Assembly: GCF_022201045.2 (NCBI RefSeq)
Contig: NC_068556.1
Span: 6,674,001 to 6,738,000, forward strand
From: Citrus sinensis
Lineage: Eukaryota; Streptophyta; Magnoliopsida; Sapindales; Rutaceae
Length of the DNA stretch: 64,000 nt
Reading direction: 5' to 3'
This document shows positions 39,666 to 47,935 of the stretch, piece after piece; the stretch's first letter is position 1; every line of letters starts with the position of its first letter. The translations under genes and the position numbers were made by a program. Below the pieces are notes generated by a model. It was not told the DNA's origin, made no database searches, and saw nothing but the letters and a program-made list of their open reading frames with translations.

Positions 39666-40761
39666 TCAGTCATATTTACACGATTTCTCCTTGAGTTTGA
39701 CGGGTTTGTTGTTACGAGAGTCGACCAGCAATGAACACGAGATACGCCTCTGATGCCTAGTCTTAACCAACTTGCCGACCACATTCCCTCGTTGCCGGAC
39801 TTCAAACACCAACAGCAGTGGAACCCGTCGATTGCCGTCTGAAACAGCCAACCCGGCCCCAGCCCCATACAGAGGAACTTTATTTCCTTGGAGGTTCACG
39901 GTCACCACCCGGTGGCTCTTTCTAGGTTGATAGTATTTCCTCAACTGCGCTCATTAACAGAGAAGGCCAAGTATTGGTTGGTGAAAAAGAATCTCACTCA
40001 AATTAAGCAAGTTTCTAAATTTTCATTACCTGGCCGGTGGCAACGGCAATCTCGGAGAACATAAGATTGACGGGACTAGAGCTGACATGAATTCCAAAAA
40101 AGGTAGCCGGGTTATACACGTTCATCTTCACCGAACAATTCATTGTCAGCATCTTGGTTGGCACCCCAGTCAAATCCGCTCCTTCTCCGAAATAAAAATT
40201 ATGAACTGTCAGACTCTGCAACAGCAGCATCACGATTAATTCATAAAACAGAACAGTTCGGAAAAAAAAAGAGCACATTCCCAGTAATAATAATAATACC
40301 AAATTAAATGGTTACTTTACCCTGACAGCGATCTTAGCTTTATAAGGGCGACTAGCCCCCCAAATAATGAGACAAAAAATCGAAAACACGAGAACAAAGC
40401 CGAGGAGAGCAATCAGAATCTGACACCTCCTGGTGTACCCTTTGTCTGCATAGAACTCATCGTAGTCACCTTCCTCTTCGATGACGTTACACTCGGGCCA
40501 CCCTTTGTCGTTCCTCTTCCTGCCTCGGAAGGTGCCGGAAAAGCGGCTGGAAGAGGAGGCCCTCGAGTGCCGGCCGTACGACGGGTGCGATGGGGAGTCG
40601 GTTGGGGTGTTGTAGGCCGGGGTGTGTTGCATGGAGGACGACTTGTCCTCATCGTTGGAGTCGCGCGACGGGCTCTGCACGTAGTACACGTGGCGTCTCG
40701 GAGATCGCGGTGAGGACGGGTCCAGGCTCGTCACGTCGGAGTCTGATTTCGCGTGCAACAT
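39666..40761 (-). CDS. LEA_2 / NHL-type single-pass membrane protein
   Basis: Late-embryogenesis-abundant hydroxyproline-rich (LEA_2, NDR1/HIN1-like) protein. Exons on the complement: 40761-40321, 40215-40030, 39944-39666 (301 aa). An N-terminal cytosolic Ser/Pro/Arg-rich region contains VYYVQSPSRDS, a hallmark of this subgroup. One membrane helix follows (ILIALLGFVLVFSIFCLIIWGA), then an extracellular LEA_2 beta-sandwich with MNCSVKMNVYNPATFFGIHV and YQPRKSHRVVTVNLQG. The ATG used starts MLHAKSDSD. The cellular function is unknown; relatives are linked to stress and membrane-wall contact. It corresponds in position to Arabidopsis At3g24600 (from memory). Confidence 0.9.
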
Positions 40762-41624
40762 CTTTTTTTTCAAATTTTTATCTGAAAACGACGGCGTTTG
40801 CAACTGTTTTGAAATTCAGTTGGATCCAGGAGAATGTTGCGAATGAAACGGTTGAAAATAGAAGCAAAGAGAAGAAGAGAGTAGGAGAGTTTGTTTGTGG
40901 GTGGCAACTGACACTCAAAAGTCAGAAAAAGTGGAAACAGAGCTACGGATGGTGGCTTTGGTTTGGAGTCTGGGTTTGGAAACGAAGCAAAACAGGTGTC
41001 GGCAGCTTATTGCCATCCCTCTATTTTCGCTCCAATTATCGTTTTACAGGACGACGACTACTGCGAACAAGCGGGAGTGATGGCCGTTAGGCGACTGCCT
41101 GCTTTGCTACGCTGTCGTTTTAGCACGCCCCCCTTGTGCCAAAAAGATTCCACGCTACCAAACGTTTTTGCACCCTTTTTACCCAAGTGGGAATGGCGTC
41201 ACAATCTTTCATTTATCTGATAAATGAGTTGCTTGCTCCATTTTTTCTCTCATGCTTTCATATTAACTATGCAATCACGCCCCCACACGTGCATAGGGGC
41301 TTGTTACCTAAGCTTGGGAACTTGTTACCTTTCACAACCAAAAAAATTTTAAAAATGAAAAGGGTTATTATCATTTTATTATCAAAGTTTTCCTGACATA
41401 TCATATCAGTACTAAAGTTTGTCGAAAAGTATATTTTATTAACAAAATTTTAAGCGGTTATCATTTTACTATCATTCCGTTAACAACTTAAAAAAAATTA
41501 CTGAAGTAATAAGGGCATAAAAGATATTTCTAGGTATAAGGGCATTAAAGACATTTTGAGTTGAAGCAAAACACAGCGTTTTGACATAATATTTAAGAAC
41601 AAAATCGATCGGCCCTCTCTCTCA

Positions 41625-41782
41625 TTGTGAAACCTCCGTCTCCGATCTCTCTTCGTCGTTGCTGAGTGATGGTCGACTCCACTACCGTTTGCACTCTCCA
41701 TTGTGAAACCTTTGTGTCCAATCTCTCTCGCCCTCGCAGCTGAGTGACGGCTGACTCCACTAGTGTTTGCGCTCTCCACTGT
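41625..41782 (+). repeat. Two ~75-bp tandem copies inside the MULE leader
   Basis: A block running from ATTGTGAAACCTCCGTCTCC to GACTCCACTACCGTTTGC is followed at once by a diverged second copy ending near 41782. It lies in the presumed 5' leader of the element's + strand gene. Confidence 0.7.
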
Positions 41783-42047
41783 GAGTTGTTGACTGCCTTT
41801 TTATTCGCTTATTGTTTATTAATTTTTTCGTTAATTAAATTGTTATTTTTTTATTGTGAATAATACTTGAATTTCATAAATTATAATATTAATTTTGTAG
41901 CATAATTTTTTGTTAATGTGTTCTTTGTCGTTGTCCATGGTACTGACATTAGAATTTTGTTAATTTTTTATTAATTATGTTATTGTTGGAGATCTAGCTT
42001 TGAGAATTTTTCCTTATTTTTTGTAGATCTTGTTACCAATATAAGAT

Positions 42048-42456
42048 TTTATGTTATTATTTGCTTTTTATAGTTAAGTTGTGAATTGTGTTATGTTCCT
42101 ATCACTAGAATTAACGATACCAATTTTTGTTCATTGGTTGCTTTTTGCAGATCATGTTACCAATACAACTACATATAATCTACAAAGGTAAGAAACATTG
42201 TAAAGGGTTGATTGAACCAAATGAATACAGTCTGCTGCAGCTGAATTAACGATACCAAGTTTATGTTATTGTTTGCTTTTTATAGTTAAGTTGTGAATTG
42301 TGTTATGTTCATATTACTAGAATTAATGATACCAATTTTTGTTCACTGGTTGCTTTTTACAGATCATGTTAACAATACAACTACATATAATCTACAAAGG
42401 TAAGAAACATTGTAAAGGGTTGATTGAACCAGATGAATACAATATGCTGCAGCTGA
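42048..42456 (+). repeat. Tandem duplication of ~197 bp covering the first transposase exon
   Basis: The block 42048-42244 is repeated at 42260-42456 (offset 212 bp) with a few substitutions. Each copy carries the same start codon context and first codons (M-LP/T-IQLHIIYKG) and ends at CTGCAGCTGAA. Only the second copy runs on into the longer reading frame. Confidence 0.85.
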
Positions 42457-43118
42457 AGAATGAGGTGGTGAATATTACAAGTCAAGATGGGTTAACCACT
42501 CCTGAAAGTGTGCAATTACTTGTCACTAGCCCAAGGAATAATGTGCAAGTTATTGTAGATACTAATGCAATGTTGCAAATTATGTTCATGACACATGACT
42601 CATTACAAGTGCCAGTATTTAAAGTCACTGTGTTGCCAACCCTACGTCCTGATTTAGAACTTGGTGGGGTGATATAATCCCTGCTACGTGCCTTAGGAGT
42701 TCAGCTATCTGCAAAGCAAGTTGCATGGGTAAATGAAAGTGGAAATGAACCACCATCTAGGCCTGGAGGTATACATGGGCCACAAACAAACCTTGCTGAG
42801 AATGTTGGGTGTGAAACTGATGCTGATGAAGATGAATCACCTTCCAAGACTGAAGGCAGAGATAAACCACAAATTGTTAGGAATGAAAATGTTTACCAGA
42901 ATGTTGATGATAACGACGATGATGATTGGTTGTCAGATTTTGACAAGGAATTTGCTGCTGATGGTAGTCATATAAATCACCAAAACATAACTGAGGATGC
43001 AGAAGTTACGGATGATGGGGGATCTAGCTCTGACGATGAATCAATTGATGCAGATCCTCAATTTTTAGCAAATACATCTAACTCAGATTTTGATTTGGGC
43101 TCTACTCAAGGCTCATAA
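42366..43118 (+). pseudogene. MULE transposase N-terminal region remnant
   Basis: Reading from MLTIQLHIIYKGKKHCKG there is a PB1-like/N-terminal MuDR-type beta-rich domain (IQLHIIYKG ... VQLLVTSPRNNVQVIVDTNAMLQIMF ... PVFKVTVLPTLRPD). A frame break near 42678 is followed by the acidic segment that usually comes next (DDDDWLSDFDKEF, later GGSSSDDESIDADPQFL). The MuDR DNA-binding domain and the DDE MULE domain that should follow are absent; a 47-bp minisatellite occupies the site. The assignment rests on overall layout rather than on a diagnostic catalytic motif. Confidence 0.65.
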
Positions 43119-43173
43119 GCTTCACAGATTATAGATGGTTAGCAGAGTGTTATCGTTAGGATATTATATATCT

Positions 43174-43380
43174 GAAATGCACAAACTATCACTAGTGCAT
43201 TAGGCTACTGTGGTGTTTTTTGAAATGCACAAACTATTATTAGTGCATTAGGCTGTTGTGGTGTTTGTTGAATGCATAAATTATTATTAGTGCAGTAGAC
43301 TGCTGTGGTGTTTTTTGAATGCACAAACTATTATTAGTACATTAGGCTGCTGTGGTGTTTTTTGAATTCACAAACTGACA
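43174..43380 (+). repeat. Minisatellite, ~47-48 bp unit, four to five copies
   Basis: The unit begins GAAATGCACAAACTATTATT, continues AGTGCATTAGGCTGCTGTGG and ends TGTTTTTT; starts are near 43177, 43225, 43272, 43319 and 43366. The spacing is regular with small changes between units. It sits between the 3' ends of the two convergent ORFs of the MULE. Confidence 0.9.
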
Positions 43381-43489
43381 ATACTGCGAGTAGGCATTTC
43401 AAATACAAACTCTTATTTTTCACCAATAATAATGGAAGTACTTTGGATTACTTTTGCTTTTGCTTACATATTAAATTACTTCTATTATA

Positions 43490-43842
43490 TTACTTTCTCA
43501 TAAATAAGCATATCAAGAGGCCACAAATAAAAACTACGACCAATTTTAGCATCGCTTCAATGCATTGTAGCCTTTCATTCATCTTCAGTACATCTTCATT
43601 TAGGTTCAAGCCATAACTAGATGTGTTGTTACGCTTTTCTAAATCTTCTTTGCTGCCCATTGCCAAAAATTACACTTTGTATACCTGCATATCCAAAATA
43701 GTTTGTTAGGATTTTCCGACGTAGTAGATACCATAGCACATGCCTGCACTCTACAGTTGCAGTATTTAGGGTAGCAGGTTACTTCTTCAGGTTTCTTAGC
43801 TCGACCCCTAGAACTAATGCTTGTGTGGCTGCTAGAGGCCAT
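43490..43842 (-). pseudogene. GRF-type zinc-finger ORF with coiled-coil/TM tail, in MULE
   Basis: Starting at 43842, MASSSHTSISSRGRAKK leads into a GRF zinc finger: CNCRVQACAMVSTTSENPNKLFWICRY followed by CNFWQWA. The next 48 codons (KRNNTSSYGLNLNEDVLKMNERLQCIEAMLKL and then a hydrophobic helix VVVFICGLLICLF) are open in a neighbouring frame, so one single-base frame change separates the finger from its usual coiled-coil and membrane-anchor tail. GRF fingers bind single-stranded nucleic acid in other proteins; the role of these small plant proteins is unknown. It is convergent with the transposase remnant. Confidence 0.8.
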
Positions 43843-44004
43843 TGTTCTGTGTTGAATTTATATGTGTGAAGGGTGAAAAATTGTTTGGTTTTGACTGAAG
43901 ATAGGAAAGAAGTGGATATTGTGTTTTCAATGAATTCAAGTATTTGTTGTGCCTTATTCTTGTTGTTTTTGTATGATAAAAATGTTTAAATTTCAGTACT
44001 TTTG

Positions 44005-44375
44005 GTGTGAGGTTGCTAGTGTTTAGTCTAAGGTTGCAGGTGTTTACTATGGGGTTGCTGGTGTGTTTCAGAATTGCAGGTATTTAGTATCAGGCTGCTG
44101 TTGATATAGGGTTGAAATGAGGCCACTGGTGTGTTTGAAATAGAGTTGTTAGTGTTTAAGTGAGGTTACTGGTGTGTTTGAAAAAAGGTTGTTAGTGTTC
44201 AAGTGACGCAGGTGGTGTGTTTAAAATAAGGTTGTTGCTGTTGAGATGGGGTTGTTAGTATTCAAGTGAGGTTGCTGGGGTGTTTCAAATGGGTTTGCTA
44301 GTGTGTTTATAAGACTACTGTGTTGATTATGACTGTGAGGCTGCTGGTATTGATGAAATGGTTTGCTAATATGTT
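44005..44375 (+). repeat. Degenerate minisatellite with GAGGTTGCTGGTGTGTTT-like units
   Basis: About a dozen irregular copies of a 25-35 bp unit built on GGTTGCTGGTGTGTTT with T-rich spacers. It lies upstream of the GRF ORF inside the MULE. Confidence 0.75.
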
Positions 44376-44691
44376 TGTAAGCCTGTAAATTCTAGCTTTT
44401 ATAAGCCAAGAAAATAGCCGTTTTTGGTTCTAACGGCTATTTTCTTGGGCATTTCTTGTAATTTTAGCTTTTGTTTTTCTTTCTTTTCAAAGGGTAATAT
44501 TGTCTTTTATGTCCTTGGGGGTAGAATCGACCTTTAATATAATTTCTGTTGAGAACTAACGTTTTGTTAACGAAATGATAGTAAAATGATAACCTTAGTA
44601 CAAACATTATATGCCAATAAAACTTTGATAGTAAAATGATAATATCTCTAATGAAAATAACATGATTTTATTGGTTTATATTTTTATTAAA

Positions 44692-45718
44692 AGGTTATTT
44701 TTACATACCTCCCTTGAGGTTTCACTTAATATCAGTTTAATAGAAAGTATCTCCGTATTTTTACTCCCCTCCCCTGCAGTTAGTATTTCCGTCACATTGG
44801 CCTCTGGGCTTTATTCATCTCTTTCATCCACCAAAACCAGAAATACAACTCATCTCTCTCCTCCACCTAAATCGAAGCAAGGTAGCTCAAAACCCATTTC
44901 AAAAAATTGATCAATTACTTTGGTCACAAACTAGAGACCATGACGACGAAGTTAATGATGCCAATATCGACGACGAAGCTGATGACGCCAATATCGACGA
45001 CGAATGATTCAGAACTGCCAGGTAAGAGAGTATAGTGAGTTTCGCCATCGAACACCCAATCATCTAGCTGTTTTGGAGCCGCGAACGAGGTATGTATCAA
45101 TTTCTTTTAGTACATGTTATTTTTATTAGCTAAAATTAGAATTTTTAGTGAAAATTTGAAAGTGGGTCTCAAAAATTTTTGAGAGCGTATCTGTTTCTCC
45201 TGATTTTTCGATCGATTCGTGTTAGTTGCAGTTAAATGATTAATCCAATTCGTGTTGAAGATAGAGCTAAGTCGAATATCTCTGTGGTCCTGTAATTGAT
45301 TGAAAATGAGTCTTGAAAATTGTTTTAGATTTTAGCTGTGTGCTTCTGATTTTTTCCATGGATTCATGATAGATGAAAATGGTTGATGAAGATTTGCTTG
45401 ACATGTATATAGACGGTATTTTGTTAAAGGGGTTTTTAATTTTTTTTTCGCTTTTTTGGTGGTTTCGATTGTGGTATTTACATGCCTTGGGTTGAGAATA
45501 ACGAAAATGGTTTGTTGCACTCTTTTGTGTTGGATCAGTGAGTTTAGGCAATTTGAAATGATTTGCGGCATTCAAAGGGTATTTTCGTCCTCTTGTTAGT
45601 CCACTAACGGTCAACTGACGAAAATACTAACTGCAGGGGAAGGGAGTAAAAATACGAAAATATTTTCTATTAAACTGATATTAGGTGAAACCTCAGGGAG
45701 GGATGTAAAAATAACCCT
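44692..45718. mobile_element. Non-autonomous MULE-type element, 1,027 bp, with 9-bp TSD
   Basis: Inverted repeats of about 100 bp at the ends (44692-44795 and 45615-45718) share GGTTATTTTTACAT, GAGGTTTCAC-TAATATCAG, TTTAATAGAAA and CTGCAGTTAGTATT blocks. A perfect 9-bp direct repeat TTTATTAAA flanks it (44683-44691 and 45719-45727). It lies only 34 bp from the previous element. The interior has no transposase. A short in-frame repeat encoding Asn-Ile-Asp-Asp-Glu-type acidic residues (44940-45007) is not recognised as a host gene fragment. Confidence 0.9.
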
Positions 45719-45727
45719 TTTATTAAA

Positions 45728-46180
45728 GGGTTATGAAAAGATTATGTACTTCCAATTATTATGTAAAAATTATGTACTTCCATTATTATATAAGATAACT
45801 AAAACCTTAAACTTGGGGTTTGTTCGTAAAGATATCATTTTCTCATAAGCCACTGCAATTTACAAGTATCATTTTACTATTCAAGAACAAGTTTAAAACT
45901 CATACAAAACGAAATGAGAAAATGAATTACATTTGAAACCCGCTAACAACAGCCGGTTTTATAATACATATATAAAAGAAAAAGTAGCTCATTTCTACTG
46001 GATTCTTCAGAGTAAGCCCTCCCTGTGTATCCATGGTTGCAGCCGTTGAGCCGACCTTCACATCTCGGCTCCCTTTTAGAGAAAGCAGGCTAGACACCAA
46101 TTACTGAAAAACGAAAAACTCAAACAGTAACCTTCTCATTGAGTTTAGATGAACAAAAGAGCATTCAATTGACAATAAAT
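45728..46180. other. Spacer between MULE and snoRNA cluster; one strong hairpin
   Basis: Mostly unremarkable. On the complement, GAGCCGA and TCGGCTC (46048-46073 region) can form a 7-bp perfect stem. I could not assign it to an RNA class, though it lies just downstream of the snoRNA cluster and might be transcribed with it. Confidence 0.4.
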
Positions 46181-46181
46181 A

Positions 46182-46268
46182 AAGGACTCTAAATATGAGT
46201 GGTGATATGTCAAGATGGCCGGTTAGTACGCCATTACGACGAAATTGAATTCCGAAATTCATTTCAAG
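46182..46268 (-). pseudogene. Diverged copy of the 46982-47085 box C/D snoRNA
   Basis: On the complement this segment keeps the antisense block ATCACCACTCATAT (one change from its sister, still able to pair with 18S rRNA by a G-U wobble) and the following GAGTCC. The D box reads TAGA instead of CTGA, and no convincing C box or closing stem is present. It most likely is a decayed duplicate. Confidence 0.55.
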
Positions 46269-46347
46269 AGTATCTTTTTATTAGAAGCCTGTTAATTTAG
46301 TTCTTGTTAAGGCCTTCATAGAGACATCCGATTTCATATGTCAACAC

Positions 46348-46400
46348 GAAAATTTCAGACATATGCTTGTCTATATATCAATTATTAATCATCGGCCACA
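46348..46400 (-). ncRNA. U27: Box C/D snoRNA U27, copy 1 (18S Am28 guide)
   Basis: On the complement the guide AGACAAGCATATG (46360-46372) lies directly before a CTGA D box (46355-46358). It is a perfect 13-nt complement of the 18S rRNA 5' region CATATGCTTGTCT. The fifth base upstream of the D box faces A28, the known U27/snR74 target. A C-box-like CCGATGA is at 46389-46395, off consensus in its first two bases but the same in both U27 copies. The terminal stem is weak. Orientation and order fit a polycistronic transcript. Confidence 0.78.
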
Positions 46401-46501
46401 GAATTTAGAAAATAAAATTGTTTTAACCAATAAATAGAAGATTTTCGGTTTCAAAAGAAAAAAAAATTAATAAAGATCACAAGAAATCAACGGTAGATGT
46501 T

Positions 46502-46592
46502 AAGGGTCATCAGATAGGAGCGAAAGACTAGAAGTTTAAATAATCACAGATTAATCATATGAACTATGCTGAAAAAATCATCACTGACCCTT
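46502..46592 (-). ncRNA. U80: Box C/D snoRNA U80 (25S Am817/Gm908-type double guide)
   Basis: A 91-nt RNA on the complement. A perfect 8-bp closing stem AAGGGTCA/TGACCCTT brackets a consensus C box GTGATGA (46578-46584) and D box CTGA (46510-46513). The D-box guide (46514-46530) pairs over 17 nt, with one wobble, to 25S ATAGGGGCGAAAGACTA; the D' guide pairs to TGAACTATGC. The fifth-base rule points to a G and an A that lie 91 nt apart in 25S rRNA, the spacing of yeast Gm908 and Am817 (snR60, human SNORD80). rRNA sequences are from memory. All hallmarks are intact. Confidence 0.92.
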
Positions 46593-46624
46593 CATCAAAA
46601 AAGAGATTTTAGATTGCAAAATTT

Positions 46625-46711
46625 AATACCTCAGAAGGAAGGCAGTAGTGGTATTGTAATCACGAATTTTCATATGTTACAAAAATCACTATATCATTCG
46701 TCATTGGCATT
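46625..46711 (-). ncRNA. Box C/D snoRNA, guide for 18S A in AAGGAAGGCAG
   Basis: An 87-nt RNA on the complement. A six-pair closing stem AATGCC/GGTATT (one G-U) brackets a near-consensus C box ATGACGA (46698-46704) and a CTGA D box (46631-46634). The guide CTGCCTTCCTT (46635-46645) is a perfect 11-nt complement of 18S AAGGAAGGCAG. The fifth-base rule selects the A in AAGGA, which I believe is the yeast Am436-equivalent site (snR87). The name of the plant family is not certain, so no symbol is given. Confidence 0.78.
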
Positions 46712-46811
46712 TGAAAATTAATTAGAAATCTGTTTTCCATTTTCTCAGCAACCAAACAAGGAGAACGATACAAGAAAGAAAATTGAGAGATCAGCCTCAT
46801 AGAGAAGATTA

Positions 46812-46881
46812 GTCGGATCCACACGGATTGATTCAGACATATGCTTGTCTATATTTAGTTTATAATCATCGGCAGATCCGG
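46812..46881 (-). ncRNA. U27: Box C/D snoRNA U27, copy 2 (18S Am28 guide)
   Basis: The same 13-nt guide as copy 1 (46838-46850) lies directly upstream of a CTGA D box (46833-46836). The C-box-like CCGATGA is at 46866-46872. An outer CGGATC/GATCCG stem encloses the unit (46814-46880), giving better end pairing than copy 1. The targeted base is again A28 of 18S rRNA. Confidence 0.85.
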
Positions 46882-46981
46882 AAAGTAAATTCAACTTCAA
46901 AACAAAATAAGAACCCTAATTTTGAAATTTGAAAAAGATAAAAAAAAGTAAAAACTTTGGTGAGTGAAAGAAAAGAAATTA

Positions 46982-47085
46982 GGGACTCAGAATATGGGTG
47001 GTGATATAACAGGATGGTCGGCAAGGCTAATTCCTTAGCCAGTTACGACGAACGAGACCTTTCACTGCGGAATCTTCACCGTCCC
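46982..47085 (-). ncRNA. Box C/D snoRNA with two 18S antisense elements (TATGGGTGGTG and ACGAACGAGACCT)
   Basis: A 104-nt RNA on the complement, closed by GGGAC/GTCCC. The C box reads GTGAAGA (one change from consensus, 47073-47079) and the D box CTGA (46987-46990). The D-box guide is an 11-nt perfect complement of 18S TATGGGTGGTG; the fifth base faces the U of UAUGGG, the position of yeast Um1269/human Um1326. The 5' half holds a 13-nt perfect complement of ACGAACGAGACCT, 55 nt further along 18S. An snR4-like role in helix-34 cytosine acetylation is an alternative, because the pairing brackets the CCG acetylation motif. Confidence 0.78.
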
Positions 47086-47240
47086 ATACATCAATCAATC
47101 ATAAAATTTCAAAGAACACAAAATAAAAAATAAAAAAAATTAAAGAATCGCCAGTGGATTAGAAATCCCAACCAGCTTAACTGCAAGCGAATTTGACAGA
47201 CACTACCTCATCTTCTGATTCTTGTTTCGTTACCTGATAC

Positions 47241-47472
47241 TTATATAGAGACGCGAAGGAGGGGAGGCGGGGAGCTAGGGTTTCTTTGGCGTTAAAAATT
47301 TTGTAGGGTTTATCTAGGTATTTAAAGAGTATTAGCAGGTGTATGGTTATTGGGTTGTGTCGCTCGTGATGGACTTGCGTGGATGGTCTTTGCCTAATTA
47401 GCCTTAAGCTTCGAACCCAAGACACATGTGAGCCCACGCACCAACAAATGGGCACAAGTTTTGATGTGGGCT
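47241..47472 (-). promoter_or_regulatory. snoRNA cluster promoter: TATA, two telo-boxes, site II elements
   Basis: Reading on the complement there is a TATATAAG-type TATA box (47241-47249), two AAACCCTA telo-boxes (47276-47283 and 47304-47311), and TGGGCY site II motifs (47431-47436 on the complement, 47467-47472 on the plus strand). Telo-box plus site II is the known signature of plant ribosomal-protein and snoRNA gene promoters. It lies about 150 bp upstream of the first snoRNA, in the right orientation. Confidence 0.75.
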
Positions 47473-47935
47473 TATCCTCATACAGCGTCACATACACAAG
47501 ATAATTCAGAAATGCGTTGTCAGTGAAAGATGTGATCAAGTTTCAAATCCTGTTTTACAGCTTGTTTCTATTATTTTAGGGAATCTATCATCATTACTCC
47601 TCGGTACGGGACGTGTATATATCATCACCATGTGAAATTAGAACAAATTCAGTACATATCTGGAAAGTGAAACCCATTACAACTCAAAGCAGGACTATCA
47701 ACCAAGCTATATTTTCATGCAAACGCTCTAGATTCATTCTATATTCTACAGAGACCTCAATGTTACAAAAGCTATCATTAGATTGATCAAAAAGAAGTCT
47801 CTACTACAACAACAAATCCTTTTTTTTTCTTTACCAACAGATTGACTTGCATCGCCATTCTGATAACACAATGATATCAAACTCAAAAAGGGAAAAAAAA
47901 TTAAACGACCTCCTCTATTACTATTCTCTTCAATC

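Larger units (their letters stand above)
41362..44649. mobile_element. MULE (Mutator-like) transposon, 3.3 kb, internally rearranged
   Basis: The ends are inverted repeats of roughly 95-130 bp sharing TATTATCATTTTA, TATCAAAGTTTT, GTACTAA and GGTTATCATTTTACTATCATT-CGTTAAC blocks; the left TIR has about 40 extra bases. A direct repeat AATGAAAA flanks the element at 41354-41361 and 44650-44657 (8 of a probable 9-bp TSD). Inside lie a transposase N-terminal remnant on + (42366-43118) and a GRF zinc-finger ORF on - (43490-43842), convergent, plus several tandem arrays. The DDE catalytic domain is missing, so the copy cannot transpose by itself. Confidence 0.9.

Noticed and set aside
40590-41090. 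Arg/Ser-rich frame opposite the LEA_2 first exon
   Set aside because: Shadow frame of the LEA_2 coding exon, continuing into its promoter.
46010-46110. Stable GAGCCGA/TCGGCTC hairpin as an H/ACA RNA
   Set aside because: No H box or properly spaced ACA could be placed.
47095-47215. Possible additional snoRNA before the first cluster member
   Set aside because: AAGAATC/GATTCTT can pair and an AAGATGA box lies near, but the D box would be CTGG and no convincing rRNA complement was found.
47177-47539. 120-codon frame on the complement next to the snoRNA cluster
   Set aside because: It runs through the TATA box, telo-boxes and site II motifs of the snoRNA promoter and has no recognisable domain.
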